Below are positions 34,022 to 45,484 of a DNA stretch of 64,000 bases, in pieces. Each line of letters opens with the position of its first letter. The stretch's first letter is position 1. Origin of the DNA: Vreelandella halophila (GTDB taxonomy: Bacteria > Pseudomonadota > Gammaproteobacteria > Pseudomonadales > Oleiphilaceae); assembly GCF_009856365.1 (NCBI RefSeq), contig NZ_WMEX01000003.1, forward strand, positions 124,001-188,000, given 5' to 3'. The notes beneath the pieces are model-generated. The model was given only the letters and a program-made list of their open reading frames with translations. It searched no databases and had not been told where the DNA came from. The translations under genes and the position numbers were made by a program.

Positions 34022-35370
34022 CAGCGTGACTCCCGCTCGAACAGGGCCATGGACTCGACATGGGCGGTATGCGGGAACATGTCCATGATGCCGGCCCGCA
34101 CCAGCCGGTAGCCACTCGCCACGAGAATACCGGCGTCCCGGGCCAGGGTCGCCGGATTGCATGACACATAGACAATGCGCTCCACACCGGCACCGGAGAG
34201 ATGACGCACTACGTCTTCCGCACCGGAGCGCGGTGGGTCAATCAGTACCCGGTCAAACCCTTCCGCGGCCCAGGGCTCGGCCGTGAAATCCTGCTGCAGA
34301 TCCGTGGCCCGGAAGGTGACGTTACCCAGACCGTTACGCTCGGCGTTCTCGCGGCCGCGCTGGACCAGCGCCTCCTCACCCTCGACACCGACCACTTCGC
34401 CGGCCTGGCGCGCCAGCGGCAGCGAGAAGTTGCCCAGACCGCAGAACAGGTCCAGCACCCGGTGATGGGGCTCCGGCGCCAGCCATGCCAGTGCCTGGCT
34501 GACCATGCGCTGGTTGATGTCCGCGTTCACCTGGGTGAAATCCATGGGATGGAAGCCCAGCGTCAGATCCCATTCCGGAAGCTGGTAGAACAGCCGGTCA
34601 GGCCCGTTACCCGGCTCCGGCCAGAGGCGGTGCACGGTATCCGGCCCCTTGGGCTGGAGATAGATCTGCAGGTCATGGGTCCGGCCGAATTCACACAGAG
34701 TGGCTTCGTCCTCCGGTGTCAGAGGCTCCAGGTGGCGCAGGACAAGGGCCGCCTCGTCATCACCACAGGCCACTTCGATCTGGGCCAGCCGGTTGTAGAC
34801 CGAAAGCCCGGCAATCAGTTCCTTCAGGGCCTCAATGCGCTGACCCACACGGGGGTCGAGCACCGCGCAGTCGTTGATCGCAGTAATGAAACTGCTGCCC
34901 TTCTCACGGAAACCCACCAGGACCTCGCCGCGCTTGGTCACGTAGCGCACGCCCAGGCGCGCCTTACGGCGGTACCCAAGGGTTTCGCCAGTCAGCGGCT
35001 CAGCCCACTGCTCCGGTTCGATGCCCCCGAAGTGGGCGAACTGTTCGGCCAGCGTTTCCGCCTTGAGCCGGACCTGCGCCGCCGGTGCCAGGTGCTGCAG
35101 GCTGCAGCCGCCGCACAGATCCGCGTGCGGGCACGGTGGCATTACCCGGTCGGGGCCGGGATTGGCTTCTACCTCCAGCGTGCGCAGGGCATCAAAACGC
35201 CGGCGGCGGTCCAGGAAGCGTGCCTGCACCTGTTCCCCCGGCAGCGCGCCGGCCACGAACGCCGCCTTGCCCTCAATGCGCCCAACGCCACGTCCATCAT
35301 GGCTGAGGCTGTCAATTTCAATGCTCACCGGTTCTGCGGGGATGCGCGGACCTCGCCGGCGTCGGCTCAT
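34021..35370 (-). CDS. rlmD: 23S rRNA (uracil1939-C5)-methyltransferase
   Basis: The protein has 449 residues. It has an N-terminal TRAM domain, then the 4Fe-4S cysteines in [15 protein letters not shown]. The SAM domain includes [18 protein letters not shown]. The catalytic cysteine is in [12 protein letters not shown], with the [10 protein letters not shown] motif before it. It methylates U1939 in 23S rRNA. The start codon lies just after the basic [10 protein letters not shown]-terminus. It is coupled to relA downstream; cysM lies 48 bp upstream on the same strand. Confidence 0.96.
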   Translation of the reverse strand: MSRRRRGPRIPAEPVSIEIDSLSHDGRGVGRIEGKAAFVAGALPGEQVQARFLDRRRRFDALRTLEVEANPGPDRVMPPCPHADLCGGCSLQHLAPAAQVRLKAETLAEQFAHFGGIEPEQWAEPLTGETLGYRRKARLGVRYVTKRGEVLVGFREKGSSFITAINDCAVLDPRVGQRIEALKELIAGLSVYNRLAQIEVACGDDEAALVLRHLEPLTPEDEATLCEFGRTHDLQIYLQPKGPDTVHRLWPEPGNGPDRLFYQLPEWDLTLGFHPMDFTQVNADINQRMVSQALAWLAPEPHHRVLDLFCGLGNFSLPLARQAGEVVGVEGEEALVQRGRENAERNGLGNVTFRATDLQQDFTAEPWAAEGFDRVLIDPPRSGAEDVVRHLSGAGVERIVYVSCNPATLARDAGILVASGYRLVRAGIMDMFPHTAHVESMALFERESR

Positions 35371-35418
35371 GCTGGACTACCCTGTTGATGGTCGATTTAC
35401 GGGGTGTGGGCCGATGGT

Positions 35419-36312
35419 CTACTGGCTGGAAAACACACCGGTGGACAGATAGCGGTCGCCCCGGTCGCAAATAATGGCGACGATGGTGGCGTTTTCAACC
35501 TCCTGGGAGAGACGGAGCGCACCGGCCACGCAACCCCCGGAGGATACGCCGCAGAAGATACCCTCCTTCGCGGCCAGGGCCCTCATGGTGTCCTCGGCCT
35601 CCTGCTGGCCCATTTCCATGGTCCGGTCCACGGCGCTGGCATTGAAGATCCCGGGCAGGTACTCCGGCGGCCAGCGGCGGATACCCGGAATGGCCGCGTC
35701 CTCCCCCGGTTGCAGCCCGATAATCTCGACGTCCGGGCTCTGCTCACGGAAATACCGGGAACAGCCCATAATGGTACCGGTGGTCCCCATGGAAGAGATG
35801 AAGTGTGTGATCCCTCCACCGGTATCCCGCCAGATCTCAGGCGCCGTGCCCTTGTAGTGCGACAGCGGATTGTCAGGGTTCGCGAACTGGTCCAGGATCA
35901 GGCCCTGTCCTTCGGCCGCCATCTGCTGCGCCGTATCCCGCGCGCCCTCCATGCCGGCCTCGCGCGAGACGCTGATGATCTCGGCCCCGTAGGCGCGCAT
36001 GGAGGCACGGCGTTCCTCACTCGCATTCTCCGGCATGATCAGGATCATGCGGTACCCCTTGATGGCAGCCGCCATGGCAAGGGCAATGCCGGTATTGCCG
36101 CTGGTGGCCTCGATCAGGGTGTCCCCCGGCTTGATATCACCGCGTTTTTCCGCCTCACTGATCATGCTCAGCGCGGGCCTGTCCTTGACCGAGCCGGCCG
36201 GGTTGTTGCCCTCAAGCTTCACCAGGATGGTGTTGCTGGTATTGCCCGGCAGGCGCTGGAGCCGAACCAGCGGCGTATTGCCCACATAATCCTCAATGGT
36301 TGCATAGGCCAT
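35419..36312 (-). CDS. cysM: Cysteine synthase B
   Basis: The protein has 297 residues. The PLP lysine is in NNPAGSVKDRPAL. The phosphate-binding loop is EATSGNTGIALA. The CysM-type sequence WRDTGGGITHFISSMGTTGTIMG and the C-terminal SSGGCVAG are present. It makes cysteine from O-acetylserine with sulfide or thiosulfate. It lies upstream of rlmD on the minus strand and is divergent from barA across 140 bp. That gap contains a CCGGCA/TGCCGG hairpin at 36342-36358. Confidence 0.95.
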   Translation of the reverse strand: MAYATIEDYVGNTPLVRLQRLPGNTSNTILVKLEGNNPAGSVKDRPALSMISEAEKRGDIKPGDTLIEATSGNTGIALAMAAAIKGYRMILIMPENASEERRASMRAYGAEIISVSREAGMEGARDTAQQMAAEGQGLILDQFANPDNPLSHYKGTAPEIWRDTGGGITHFISSMGTTGTIMGCSRYFREQSPDVEIIGLQPGEDAAIPGIRRWPPEYLPGIFNASAVDRTMEMGQQEAEDTMRALAAKEGIFCGVSSGGCVAGALRLSQEVENATIVAIICDRGDRYLSTGVFSSQ

Positions 36313-36452
36313 GGCGGCGGAGACTCCTCAGGCTTGTGACACCGGCAACGCGTGCCGGCACACGCTTGTGTTAGATTGGCGCCCATGATACGCCGATCCG
36401 GAGCCGCGCCCAACCACTCCGGAGCCATCCACACGATTAAGCAGGGTCACTG

Positions 36453-39287
36453 ATGCGCCGCTGGGGCGTCCAGAAAAAGGTCTTCTTTCTGTCTCTGATC
36501 CCCACGATGGTGCTGATCGTGATCGTGGGGGTGTATTTCACCCACAGCTGGGTCAGCAACCTGTCGCGCATGCTCGAGGAACGGGGCATGTCGCTCAGCC
36601 GCCAGCTGGCTTCCGCCTCTGAGTACGGTGCTTTTACCGGCAACCGTAACCTGCTGTTCGGCATCGCCAGTTCCATGCTGGAAGAGGACGATGTCCGCGC
36701 CATCACCATCTATGACAGTGATGGGCGGAAGCTGGTACAGACCGGCCGCCGGGAGCGGTTGCAGGGACAGCAACCGCTCCAGAACGTAACCAGCCCGACA
36801 GTCCACACCGGCGAGGACGCGTCGCTGTTCACTGCCCCCATCTACCCCCAGGACCTCATGATTGACGGCCTCCTGGACATGGACCGACGCCGGAACGACA
36901 CCGCTGGGGGCGAGCAGCCCCTGGGATGGGTGAGCGTTGAACTTTCCCATGCCACCACCCGCAAAGAGCAGTATGAAGCCCTTCTGGTGAGCCTGCTTCT
37001 GGTCGGGGGCGGACTTTTCCTGAACACCCTGATTGCCATTCACCTGAGCCGCTCGGTCACCGACCCCATCCATGAGCTCACCCGCGCCATCAACCGTCTG
37101 CGCGATGGCAAGCTCGACACCCGGGTGGAGATGACGGCAGGACCTGAGCTGGAGGAACTGGCTTCCGGGCTCAATGCCATGGCCGGCAGCCTGCAGCAGG
37201 CGCGGGATGAGATGCAGCAGAATGTGGACCAGGCCACCGAGGATCTGCGCGAGACCCTGGAGACCATCGAAGTCCAGAACATCGAACTCGACCTGGCACG
37301 CAAGCAGGCCCTCGAGGCAAGCCGGATCAAGTCGGAGTTCCTGGCAAACATGAGCCATGAGATCCGCACCCCACTCAACGGCATCATCGGCTTCACGGAT
37401 CTGCTGCTGAAAGCCCCCGCCTCGGCCCAGCAGCGGGACCACCTCAATACCATCCGCAAGTCCTCGGAAATCCTGCTCACCATCATCAACGACATCCTGG
37501 ACTTCTCCAAGATCGAGGCGGGCAAACTGGTTCTGGACCGGACGCCCTTCCACCTGCGCGAGACCGTAGAGGAGGTGCTGATCATGCTGGCACCGGCAGC
37601 CCACGAGAAGAACCTGGACCTGGCGCCCCTGATCTACACCGATGTCCCCGACGCCTTCATGGGGGACCCGCTGCGCATCAAGCAGGTGCTGACCAACCTG
37701 GTGAACAATGCCATCAAGTTCACCCAGCACGGCGAAGTGGTGGTACGGGTGATGCTCGATGAGGATGCTCCAGACGACAACCGAATCCGGATCAGCATCA
37801 CGGACACCGGTGTGGGTCTTTCCGAATCCCAGCAGGAAAGCATCTTCAATGCCTTCAGCCAGGCGGACGCCTCCACGGCGCGCCAGTACGGCGGCACCGG
37901 GCTGGGCCTGGTGATCTCACACCGGCTGGTAGAGGAAATGGGCGGCGAAATCGGGGTTGATAGCGAGCTGGGCAGAGGCTCCAGTTTCTGGTTCAGCCTG
38001 CCCCTGGAGACCTCGGGCACAGCGGAAACAGCCCCGCCTCCTCCATTCAGCGGGGAATCAGTCCTCTATCTGGAATATCAGGAAACAACCGGGCTGGCGA
38101 TCACCAACCTGCTGCGGGAATGCGGGGTCGCTGTTACCCACGCCTCCGGCCCGCAGGAGGTGATTGCACAGGTCCATTCCGCCCAGGCCAGCGGCCAGGG
38201 CTTCGCTCTGGTGATCCTGGGCGTGGCCCGCCACCTGCTCCACTCGAACCAGCACCGGGAACTGATCCGGACTCTGGAATACGAGTGCGACTGCCGGGTG
38301 CTGCTGCTTACCCCTACGCTCAATGAGGACGCCAGCCCGCTGGTGAGCATGGCCTCGGCCCACATGACCAAACCGGTGCGCCGCACCTTCTTCCAGCAGC
38401 GCCTGGGGCAGCTGATCCAGGGCACGGGGGAGCTGCCGGAGCAGCCGCGGGCACCGGCGCCTCTGCCTGCGGCCGACCGCCAGGAAACGAATGCCCGGGT
38501 TCTTGCGGTAGACGACAACTCGGCCAACCTCAAGCTTGTCACAACGCTGCTGCGGGAATTCAACCTCCATGTGGAGGATGTGGGCAGCGGCTATGAGGCT
38601 CTGCAACGCCTCCAGCAGGAGACCTTCGACCTGGTCCTGATGGATGTCCAGATGCCCGGCATGGATGGTACCGAGGCCACCACCCGCATACGCCGGCTCA
38701 ACAACGCCAACAGCCATGTACCGGTCATCGCCCTCACGGCCCACGCCCTCTCGGAGGAACGTGAGCATCTCCTGGCTTCCGGTTTCGACGGCTATCTGAC
38801 CAAACCCATCAACCCGTCACTGATTGCCCATACGCTCCAGCGCCACCTGGGGCTGGACGTCCAGGCCGCCGAGGAGCGCCAGCCCAGGGAGCCGGAGGGG
38901 GTCAGGCCTTCGTCACGGGGCCGCCAGCACGCGGTGGTCGACCCTGAGGCATGCCTGCAGCGGGCCAATGGCAAGCCGGATCTGGCGGAGGAGATGCTGA
39001 GCATGCTGCTGGATCATGTCGAGGAGGATCGGACGGCTGTTGAGAACCTGTACAACCAGGGGGACCAGGCCACCCTGCTTGAACGGGTCCACCGGCTTCA
39101 CGGGGCCACCCGCTACACCGGTGTTCCGGAGCTGGGCGACTGCGCAGCGGACCTGGAAACCCGCCTCAAGAAGGGGGCTGAAGGGATCGGCGACGCGGTG
39201 GAGCGCCTGCTTGCCGCCATGGACCGGCTGATGCGCTGGTGTGAGCAGACGCACTGGCACCAGCTGCTACACAGCACCGACACCTGA
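36453..39287 (+). CDS. barA: Hybrid sensor histidine kinase BarA/GacS
   Basis: The protein has 944 residues. There are two transmembrane helices (about residues 10-30 and 175-195) flanking a periplasmic sensor, then HAMP and a short coiled coil. The HisKA domain has [15 protein letters not shown] and the ATPase NLVNNAIKF and [15 protein letters not shown]-like module without the phospho-aspartate follows ([10 protein letters not shown]). Next is a full REC domain ([22 protein letters not shown]) and an HPt domain ([12 protein letters not shown]). This is the tripartite phosphorelay that feeds UvrY/GacA and the CsrA regulon. The last 21 bp overlap pdxJ on the other strand. The gene's place next to cysM-rlmD-relA is as in Pseudomonas. 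Confidence 0.95.
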   Translation: MRRWGVQKKVFFLSLIPTMVLIVIVGVYFTHSWVSNLSRMLEERGMSLSRQLASASEYGAFTGNRNLLFGIASSMLEEDDVRAITIYDSDGRKLVQTGRRERLQGQQPLQNVTSPTVHTGEDASLFTAPIYPQDLMIDGLLDMDRRRNDTAGGEQPLGWVSVELSHATTRKEQYEALLVSLLLVGGGLFLNTLIAIHLSRSVTDPIHELTRAINRLRDGKLDTRVEMTAGPELEELASGLNAMAGSLQQARDEMQQNVDQATEDLRETLETIEVQNIELDLARKQALEASRIKSEFLANMSHEIRTPLNGIIGFTDLLLKAPASAQQRDHLNTIRKSSEILLTIINDILDFSKIEAGKLVLDRTPFHLRETVEEVLIMLAPAAHEKNLDLAPLIYTDVPDAFMGDPLRIKQVLTNLVNNAIKFTQHGEVVVRVMLDEDAPDDNRIRISITDTGVGLSESQQESIFNAFSQADASTARQYGGTGLGLVISHRLVEEMGGEIGVDSELGRGSSFWFSLPLETSGTAETAPPPPFSGESVLYLEYQETTGLAITNLLRECGVAVTHASGPQEVIAQVHSAQASGQGFALVILGVARHLLHSNQHRELIRTLEYECDCRVLLLTPTLNEDASPLVSMASAHMTKPVRRTFFQQRLGQLIQGTGELPEQPRAPAPLPAADRQETNARVLAVDDNSANLKLVTTLLREFNLHVEDVGSGYEALQRLQQETFDLVLMDVQMPGMDGTEATTRIRRLNNANSHVPVIALTAHALSEEREHLLASGFDGYLTKPINPSLIAHTLQRHLGLDVQAAEERQPREPEGVRPSSRGRQHAVVDPEACLQRANGKPDLAEEMLSMLLDHVEEDRTAVENLYNQGDQATLLERVHRLHGATRYTGVPELGDCAADLETRLKKGAEGIGDAVERLLAAMDRLMRWCEQTHWHQLLHSTDT

Positions 39288-40022
39288 CGCCTGATCAATC
39301 AGCGCCCGCATGTCCCGGACCGCCTCCTTCATGCCAACCATCAGTGCCCGGGCCATGATGGCATGGCCGATGTTGAGCTCGTGAATGCCCCCGAGCGCCG
39401 CGATAGCGGCCGTGTTGTGGTAGTGCAGGCCATGGCCGCCGTTGACGGTCAGCCCCTGCCCCCGGGCCAGGTCCACGCACTCCCTCAGCCGATTCAGCTC
39501 CCGCTCCATCACCTCTGGCGTCTCCGCGAGCGCGTATTCGCCGGTATGCAGCTCAATGGCCGGCGCGCCACAGTCCGCCGCCGCCCGGATCTGGTCCGGC
39601 TCGGCATCAATGAACAGTGAGACTTCCGTACCCATCGCCGCCATGCGCTCGCAGGCGGCCCTGACCCGCCCGGGCTGGCCAGCCACATCCAGACCGCCCT
39701 CAGTAGTCAGCTCCTCGCGCTTCTCCGGGACGAAGCAGCAGTGCTCGGGACGGATGGTTTCGGCGAAGCCCAGCATGGCATCGGTCACGGCCATTTCCAG
39801 GTTCATGCGGGTGTTCAGGGTCTCGCTCAGGATCCGTACATCCCGGTCCTGGATGTGGCGACGATCCTCCCGGGGATGCACCGTGATGCCATCCGCTCCG
39901 GCTTCCTCCGCCAGCAGTGCGGCCTGGACCGGATCCGGATAACGCGTCCCCCGGGCCTCCCGGAGGGTTGCCACGTGATCCACGTTGACGCCGAGCAGAA
40001 CACGGCGGGACTGATGACTCAT
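39267..40022 (-). CDS. pdxJ: Pyridoxine 5'-phosphate synthase
   Basis: The protein has 251 residues. PdxJ condenses 1-deoxyxylulose-5-phosphate with 3-amino-2-oxopropyl phosphate to pyridoxine phosphate. The family N-terminus [17 protein letters not shown], then [22 protein letters not shown] and [11 protein letters not shown] are all present. The start overlaps the recO stop (ATGA). Its end overlaps barA tail to tail. No acpS follows, as in Pseudomonas. Confidence 0.96.
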   Translation of the reverse strand: MSHQSRRVLLGVNVDHVATLREARGTRYPDPVQAALLAEEAGADGITVHPREDRRHIQDRDVRILSETLNTRMNLEMAVTDAMLGFAETIRPEHCCFVPEKREELTTEGGLDVAGQPGRVRAACERMAAMGTEVSLFIDAEPDQIRAAADCGAPAIELHTGEYALAETPEVMERELNRLRECVDLARGQGLTVNGGHGLHYHNTAAIAALGGIHELNIGHAIMARALMVGMKEAVRDMRALIDQASGVGAV

Positions 40023-40738
40023 TCTGACCTCCCCTGACGCGCGAAAAGACGGCGGCTGTGCAACGGCCGCCCCTGTAGCAGATGATCCACAAGGCTGCGC
40101 ATGAGCCGTTTGGCCACCTTCAGTACCGCCTGATTATCCAGCTCATCCGCGGCCAGCGCCAGCAGGTGCTCACCGGAAATGCCCCCGACAGGGCCGTGGC
40201 CGTCCGCCAGCACGCCCTGGGCCGGGTGGAATGCGTAGACACGGTCGGGCTGTACGGGGTCACCGGTATCCCCGGTCCTGTCCCAGCTGATGCCGTACCC
40301 CAACTCCCCCGCCAGCCGGTACTCGAACCGCCGCAGCGTGGGTTCCAACGCAGCACTGCCCCCCGCCAGCTGTTCGAGGGTATCGAGGTAGACGCTGAAC
40401 AGGTCCGGGGCCGGATCCGCCTCGGTCAGCAGCCGCAACAGCAGTTCATTCAGATAGAAACCACAGTAGAGGCGATCACCGGACAGCGCCAGGGCAGGCG
40501 CCGTGGCCTCAGCGTGGCGCAGCGTCCTCAGCGACTGACGGCCGGACCAGGAGGTCCTCAGAGGCCGGAAGGGCTGGAGCTCCGCCTGCCACTGGCTCCG
40601 GGGCCGGGCGGCACCACGGGCCACAGCGCTGAAGTGGCCATGGTGCAGGGTGAAGAGGTCAACAATCAGGCTGGTTTCACCATAGGGGCGGCGATGCAGC
40701 ACAAAGGCCGGATCCAGCTGCTGGCCGCGCTCGCTCAC
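40019..40738 (-). CDS. recO: DNA repair protein RecO
   Basis: The protein has 239 residues. An N-terminal OB fold ([24 protein letters not shown]) precedes a helical domain with [25 protein letters not shown]. It loads RecA on SSB-coated ssDNA with RecR in the RecFOR pathway. The zinc cysteines of Deinococcus-type RecO are absent, which is normal for gammaproteobacteria. It sits 3 bp after era and overlaps pdxJ. Confidence 0.93.
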   Translation of the reverse strand: MSERGQQLDPAFVLHRRPYGETSLIVDLFTLHHGHFSAVARGAARPRSQWQAELQPFRPLRTSWSGRQSLRTLRHAEATAPALALSGDRLYCGFYLNELLLRLLTEADPAPDLFSVYLDTLEQLAGGSAALEPTLRRFEYRLAGELGYGISWDRTGDTGDPVQPDRVYAFHPAQGVLADGHGPVGGISGEHLLALAADELDNQAVLKVAKRLMRSLVDHLLQGRPLHSRRLFARQGRSE

Positions 40739-40741
40739 GGC

Positions 40742-41650
40742 TCAGCGCCCCTGGTCCCCATACCCCAGGGAACGCAGGGCGCGCTCATCATCAGCCCACC
40801 CCTTGCGCACCTTGACCCAGAGACGCAGCATCACTTTCGAGCCGAACAGGCTCTCCATGTCCAGCCGGGCCTCCTGGCCGATCTGGCGCAGACGGCTGCC
40901 CTTGTCGCCGATGACGATCTTCTTCTGACCCTGGCGCTCGACCAGGATGAGCCCATTGATGTGCAGCGTGTTCCCTTCCTGTTCGAAGGTCTCGATCTCA
41001 ACCGCCATGGTGTACGGCAGCTCCGCCCCGAGCTGGCGGGTGATCTTCTCGCGGATCATCTCCGCGGCGAGGAAACGCGAGCTCCGGTTGGTCAGGTCGT
41101 CATCACCGAAGTGATGCGGCCCCTCCGGCAGGTGACTGCGGATGGCGCTTTCCAGCCGGTCCAGGTTGCGTGAGCGCAGCGCCGAAACCGGCACGATCTC
41201 GGTGAACGGGTACTGCTGGCTGAGCCATTCGATGTGCGGCAGAAGCTGGTCCGTATCCGGCATCTGGTCGACCTTGTTGATCACCGCCAGTACCGGGCAC
41301 TGAAGGTGGGAGAAGCGTTCCAGCACATTGGCATCGCCCTCGTTCCACAGATCCCGGTCGACCACGAACACCACCACATCCACGTCCCTCAGAGCCGTGG
41401 TGGCCTCCCGGTTCATGCAACGGTTGAGCGCCCTGGGTTCCTCGGTGTGCAGCCCGGGTGTATCCACGAACACCATCTGATCCTGCTCCACCGTGTGAAT
41501 TCCCAGGAGCTGGTAGCGGGTGGTCTGGGGCTTGCGCGAGGTGATGCTGAGCTTCTGGCCCAACAGGTGGTTCATCAGGGTCGACTTGCCCACATTGGGC
41601 CGTCCCAGGATGCCGACAAAACCACTGCGGGTGACCGGTTCATCCGTCAT
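40742..41650 (-). CDS. era: GTPase Era
   Basis: The protein has 302 residues. The G1 motif is [15 protein letters not shown], with G3 FVDTPGLHT and G4 INKVDQM. The C-terminal KH domain includes [18 protein letters not shown]. It assists 16S rRNA processing and 30S assembly. The ATG at 41650 overlaps rnc by 11 bp; an upstream open stretch lacks Era similarity. rnc-era-recO is a conserved operon. Confidence 0.96.
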   Translation of the reverse strand: MTDEPVTRSGFVGILGRPNVGKSTLMNHLLGQKLSITSRKPQTTRYQLLGIHTVEQDQMVFVDTPGLHTEEPRALNRCMNREATTALRDVDVVVFVVDRDLWNEGDANVLERFSHLQCPVLAVINKVDQMPDTDQLLPHIEWLSQQYPFTEIVPVSALRSRNLDRLESAIRSHLPEGPHHFGDDDLTNRSSRFLAAEMIREKITRQLGAELPYTMAVEIETFEQEGNTLHINGLILVERQGQKKIVIGDKGSRLRQIGQEARLDMESLFGSKVMLRLWVKVRKGWADDERALRSLGYGDQGR

Positions 41651-42341
41651 TGCTGCCTGCCTCCTGGTCGAGCTGCTCCAGCGCCAGCCTGGCCGCATCC
41701 TGTTCCGCGGCACGCCGGCTCCCGCCCTGGCCACGGGTCGCCGCCGCCAGTATGGGCACAGTGCAGTTCACGTAGAAGGTCTGCTGGTGCGCCTCACCGC
41801 GCACCGTCTCCACCTCGTAGTTGGGCAGCGACTCGCGCCGGGACTGGAGAAACTCCTGCAGGCGGGTCTTGGGATCCTTCTGGGTATCCTGCAGGCTGAG
41901 CCGGTCGAGCCGGGGCCCGAACCAGGCCAGCAGGCGCTCCCGTGCATGTTCCAGGTCTGAATCCAGATAGATGCCGCCAACAATCGATTCGACGGCGTCA
42001 GCCAGAATCGACTCCCGCCGGAAACCACCGCTCTTGAGCTCCCCCGACCCCAGGCGCAGGCAGTCACCCAGCTCGAACTCCAGCGCGATCTCCGCCAGCG
42101 TCGCCCCGCGCACCAGCCTTGCCCGCAGGCGGCTGAGCTGGCCTTCCCGGGCTTCCGGAAAGCGGTGAAAGAGATACTGGGCCATGACCATGTTGAGGAT
42201 GGAATCCCCAAGGAACTCAAGCCGCTCGTTGTTGTTGCCACCGTAGCTCCGGTGCGTCAGCGCCAGCCGGAGGTGTTCCACGTTACTGAAGTGGTAGCCC
42301 AGTCGTTTCTGGAGCTGGTCGAGGCGTTCCTGCTCGGTCAC
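41640..42341 (-). CDS. rnc: Ribonuclease III
   Basis: The protein has 233 residues. The signature [15 protein letters not shown] contains the metal-binding residues, and [16 protein letters not shown] the second acidic pair. The C-terminal double-stranded RNA-binding domain starts near [11 protein letters not shown]. It cleaves structured RNAs such as rRNA precursors. It overlaps the DUF4845 gene (ATGA) upstream and era downstream. Confidence 0.97.
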   Translation of the reverse strand: MTEQERLDQLQKRLGYHFSNVEHLRLALTHRSYGGNNNERLEFLGDSILNMVMAQYLFHRFPEAREGQLSRLRARLVRGATLAEIALEFELGDCLRLGSGELKSGGFRRESILADAVESIVGGIYLDSDLEHARERLLAWFGPRLDRLSLQDTQKDPKTRLQEFLQSRRESLPNYEVETVRGEAHQQTFYVNCTVPILAAATRGQGGSRRAAEQDAARLALEQLDQEAGSNDG

Positions 42342-42718
42342 GGCATCCTCAGTTCATGCTGGTGGTCGAATTGGATCACGGTGTCGATATTGCCCATGAA
42401 CGGAGAGCGGACTTCATAGGAGAATTCCAGGCGCAGGCGCTCGCCATCACGCTCCATGGCGATCTCATCCACATCCACGCCATCAATGTTCTCCATCTGA
42501 ATGCGCTTGCGGAGCAGCTCCCGCACATCCCCCACGGTTTCCGCCTCGCGGTAGGGCCGGGACTCCTCCATGGAGCCGATGATGCTGCTGAGCGTGAAGT
42601 CCTCGATGTACACCGGCACCACACGAACAACCACGGTCAGTAGAAAAACGCCGATCACGATGAACAGCATCATCGCGAGCATCGAAAAACCACTCTGGTG
42701 TCTGACTGCTGGTTTCAT
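42338..42718 (-). CDS. DUF4845 single-pass membrane protein
   Basis: The protein has 126 residues. There is one N-terminal membrane helix ([26 protein letters not shown]) followed by a mostly beta soluble domain. The family is regularly found between lepB and rnc in gammaproteobacteria, as here. Its role is unknown, but its place suggests a link to membrane protein processing. It is translationally coupled to rnc (ATGA). Confidence 0.85.
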   Translation of the reverse strand: MKPAVRHQSGFSMLAMMLFIVIGVFLLTVVVRVVPVYIEDFTLSSIIGSMEESRPYREAETVGDVRELLRKRIQMENIDGVDVDEIAMERDGERLRLEFSYEVRSPFMGNIDTVIQFDHQHELRMP

Positions 42719-42733
42719 AACGGATCTCCGCTG

Positions 42734-43540
42734 CTACTGGATCCAGCCGACACGATGGAAACTGGGAAGGCTGGTCAGCGACTCCCAGTGCATCCAGATG
42801 GCGAAGGCCTTACCCACCACATGCTGGTCGGACACCATGCCCCAGTACCGGCTGTCCCGACTGTTGTCGCGATTGTCGCCCATCACGAAATAGTGACCTT
42901 CGGGAACCGTCCACTCACCCTCGGCATCCGGGTCCGTCCGGCGCTGGGCATAAAGGGTGCTGAACACATCGCCCCCCAGCTTTTCCCGGTGCAGGTCCTG
43001 GTTTCCCAGGCTCGCTACAAACGCGGAAGGCACCGGCTCTCCATTAACGTAGAGCTGTTTGCCCTCATAGGCAACACGGTCGCCAGGCACCCCGACCACA
43101 CGCTTGATGTAGTTGACGGAGGGCTCCACCGGGTAGCGGAACACCATGATGTCGCCTCTTTCAGGATCACCGAAATCAGCAATCTCCCAGTGCGCCACCG
43201 GCAGCCTCAGCCCATAGGTGAACTTGTTCACCAGGATGAAGTCCCCCACTTCCAGTGTTGGCAGCATGGAGCCGGACGGAATCTGGAAAGGCTCCACCAG
43301 GAAGGAACGCAGCACCAGAACCACCAGTAGGATGGGGAAAAAGGAACGGCTGACCTCGGCGAGCCAGGGCTGGTCCGGATCATTACTGTCCGCCGCGTCC
43401 TCGGCGCTCTTGCGGGCACCACTCTGGGCATAGCGCTCCTGCCGGCGCGGCCGGAAGAACTGGCCATCAATCAGCCAGATGATGCCGGTGACGGCGGTGA
43501 GTACCACCAGCAGCAGCGGGAAATTGATGTTCATGGACAC
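42734..43540 (-). CDS. lepB: Signal peptidase I
   Basis: The protein has 268 residues. Two N-terminal membrane helices (FPLLLVVLTAVTGIIWLI and FFPILLVVLVLRSFL) precede the catalytic serine in PSGSMLPTLEVGDFILV. The general-base lysine is in VNYIKRVVGVPGD, and the C-terminal box is FVMGDNRDNSRDSR. It removes signal peptides at the periplasmic face. lepA lies 3 bp upstream in the same operon. Confidence 0.96.
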   Translation of the reverse strand: MSMNINFPLLLVVLTAVTGIIWLIDGQFFRPRRQERYAQSGARKSAEDAADSNDPDQPWLAEVSRSFFPILLVVLVLRSFLVEPFQIPSGSMLPTLEVGDFILVNKFTYGLRLPVAHWEIADFGDPERGDIMVFRYPVEPSVNYIKRVVGVPGDRVAYEGKQLYVNGEPVPSAFVASLGNQDLHREKLGGDVFSTLYAQRRTDPDAEGEWTVPEGHYFVMGDNRDNSRDSRYWGMVSDQHVVGKAFAIWMHWESLTSLPSFHRVGWIQ

Positions 43541-43543
43541 TCC

Positions 43544-45346
43544 CTAGTCATCGTCCACCCTGAGCACGGCCAGGAAGGCCTCCTGGGGCACCTCCACGTT
43601 CCCGACCTGCTTCATGCGCTTCTTGCCTTCCTTCTGCTTCTGCAGCAGTTTCTTCTTGCGGCTGACATCACCGCCGTAGCACTTGGCCGTGACGTTCTTG
43701 CGCAGCGCCTTGACCGTCTGGCGCGCCACCACGTGGTTGCCGATGGCCGCCTGGATGGCGATATCGAACATCTGGCGGGGAATCAGTTCCTTCATCTTCT
43801 CGGCAAAGGCCCTGCCCCTGCTGTGGGCCTGATCCCGGTGCACCACGATGGCCAGGGAATCCACGCGGTCGCCGTTGATGAGAATATCCAGCCGCGCCAG
43901 ATTCGCCGCCTGGAAACGCTGGAACTGATAATCCAGCGACGCATAACCGCGCGTGGCGCTCTTGAGGCGGTCGAAGAAGTCCAGCACAACCTCGCTCATG
44001 GGCAGCTCATAGACCACCTGGACCTGGGTGGCCAGGAAGTTCATGTTGGTCTGCTGGCCCCGGCGCTCCTCGCAGAGTGCGATCACGTTGCCCAGGAATT
44101 CCTGGGGCACGAGGATGTTGGCCTCGCAGATGGGCTCGCGGATCTCCTCGATCTCCGCCGGGTCCGGCAGGCGCGATGGATTCTCAATGTACTCAACGGT
44201 GCCATCCACCATCACCACCTCATAGACCACCGTGGGCGCAGTGGTGATGAGATTGATGCCGTATTCGCGCTCCACCCGCTCCTGGATGATCTCCATGTGG
44301 AGCATGCCCAGGAAGCCACAGCGGAAGCCGAACCCGAGCGCATCCGAGCTCTCCGGCTCAAAGAACAGCGAGGCGTCATTGAGGGTGAGCTTCTCAAGCG
44401 CGTCCCGGAAGGCGTTGTAGTCTTCCGAGGACACCGGGAAGATGCCCGCATAAACCTGCGGCTTTACGTTCTGGAAGCCTTCCAGCTGGGGTACATCCGG
44501 AGTGCTGGCGTGGGTCATGGTATCGCCCACGGGGGCACCCTTGATGTCCTTGATGCCGGAGACGACAAAGCCCACTTCTCCGGCCTTGAGCTCGGGGATG
44601 GTCGTGGGCTTCGGATTGAAGTAGCCCACCTTGTCCACCACGTGGGTCTTGCCGGTGGACTTGACCAGAATCTTCTCGCCCTTGCGCACGCTGCCGTGCA
44701 TCACGCGCACCAGCGATACCACGCCCTGGTAGTTATCAAACCAGGAATCAATGATCAGTGCCTGGAGGGCGTCATCCACCTCGCCCTCGGGCGGCGGAAT
44801 GCGTTTGATCAGCGCCTCCAGCACATCCTCGACGCCCGTGCCGTTCTTGGCGCTGCAGGGAACCGCGTCACTGGCATCAATCCCGATGACGTCCTCAATC
44901 TCGGACATCACCTTCTCGGGATCGGCCTGTGGCAGGTCGATCTTGTTCAGAACCGGGATGACCTCAAGGTTCTGATCCATGGCGGTGTAGCAGTTGGCCA
45001 CGGACTGGGCCTCGACGCCCTGGCCCGCATCCACAACAAGCAGCGCACCCTCGCAGGCCTTCAGGGAGCGCGACACCTCATAGGAAAAGTCCACGTGCCC
45101 CGGCGTGTCGATGAAGTTGAGCTCGTAGACGTTGCCATCCTTTGCCTTGTACTTGAGCGTCACGCTCTGGGCCTTGATGGTGATCCCACGTTCACGCTCC
45201 AGGTCCATGGAATCCAGGACCTGCTCGTTCATTTCCCGGTCGGTCAGTCCTTCGCAGACCTGGATGAAGCGGTCCGCCAGTGTGGACTTGCCGTGGTCGA
45301 TGTGGGCAATGATCGAAAAGTTGCGTATGTGGCTGAGATCGCTCAC
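43544..45346 (-). CDS. lepA: Elongation factor 4 (LepA)
   Basis: The protein has 600 residues. The GTPase motifs are [27 protein letters not shown] and [10 protein letters not shown]. The LepA-specific C-terminal domain is rich in Lys ([22 protein letters not shown]). It acts on ribosomes during elongation or initiation under stress. It is the first gene of the lepA-lepB-rnc block after mucD, with 139 bp of gap that includes a strong hairpin. Confidence 0.97.
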   Translation of the reverse strand: MSDLSHIRNFSIIAHIDHGKSTLADRFIQVCEGLTDREMNEQVLDSMDLERERGITIKAQSVTLKYKAKDGNVYELNFIDTPGHVDFSYEVSRSLKACEGALLVVDAGQGVEAQSVANCYTAMDQNLEVIPVLNKIDLPQADPEKVMSEIEDVIGIDASDAVPCSAKNGTGVEDVLEALIKRIPPPEGEVDDALQALIIDSWFDNYQGVVSLVRVMHGSVRKGEKILVKSTGKTHVVDKVGYFNPKPTTIPELKAGEVGFVVSGIKDIKGAPVGDTMTHASTPDVPQLEGFQNVKPQVYAGIFPVSSEDYNAFRDALEKLTLNDASLFFEPESSDALGFGFRCGFLGMLHMEIIQERVEREYGINLITTAPTVVYEVVMVDGTVEYIENPSRLPDPAEIEEIREPICEANILVPQEFLGNVIALCEERRGQQTNMNFLATQVQVVYELPMSEVVLDFFDRLKSATRGYASLDYQFQRFQAANLARLDILINGDRVDSLAIVVHRDQAHSRGRAFAEKMKELIPRQMFDIAIQAAIGNHVVARQTVKALRKNVTAKCYGGDVSRKKKLLQKQKEGKKRMKQVGNVEVPQEAFLAVLRVDDD

Positions 45347-45436
45347 TGAAACTCCAGAATCCGGTTTCCGGCGACTGCCATTGCGGCAGCGGCCATGACC
45401 GGGCGGATTTTACCGGACACGGGAGGGAAAGGCTAT

Positions 45437-45468
45437 GGCCGGCCCGGGTGGAATACCCCGGGCCGGCC
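45437..45468 (-). terminator. Strong GC hairpin after mucD
   Basis: Twelve-base perfect arms (45437-45448 and 45457-45468; GGCCGGCCCGGG/CCCGGGCCGGCC) with an 8-base loop lie 16 bp downstream of the mucD stop on the minus strand and before lepA. There is no proper T-tract (only CCTTTCCC), so it may act with other factors or protect an mRNA end. Confidence 0.5.
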
Positions 45469-45484
45469 GGCATGGTGACAGGCG

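Noticed and set aside
32222-34111. Plus-strand open frame of 629 codons
   Set aside because: Antisense shadow of relA, which has clear domains. The shadow has a His/Leu/Gln-rich composition typical of antisense GC-rich frames.
36342-36358. CCGGCA/TGCCGG hairpin between cysM and barA
   Set aside because: Only 6-bp arms in a divergent promoter region; could be an operator but nothing supports it.
43733-45349. Plus-strand open frame of 538 codons
   Set aside because: Antisense to lepA; no domain or ribosome site.
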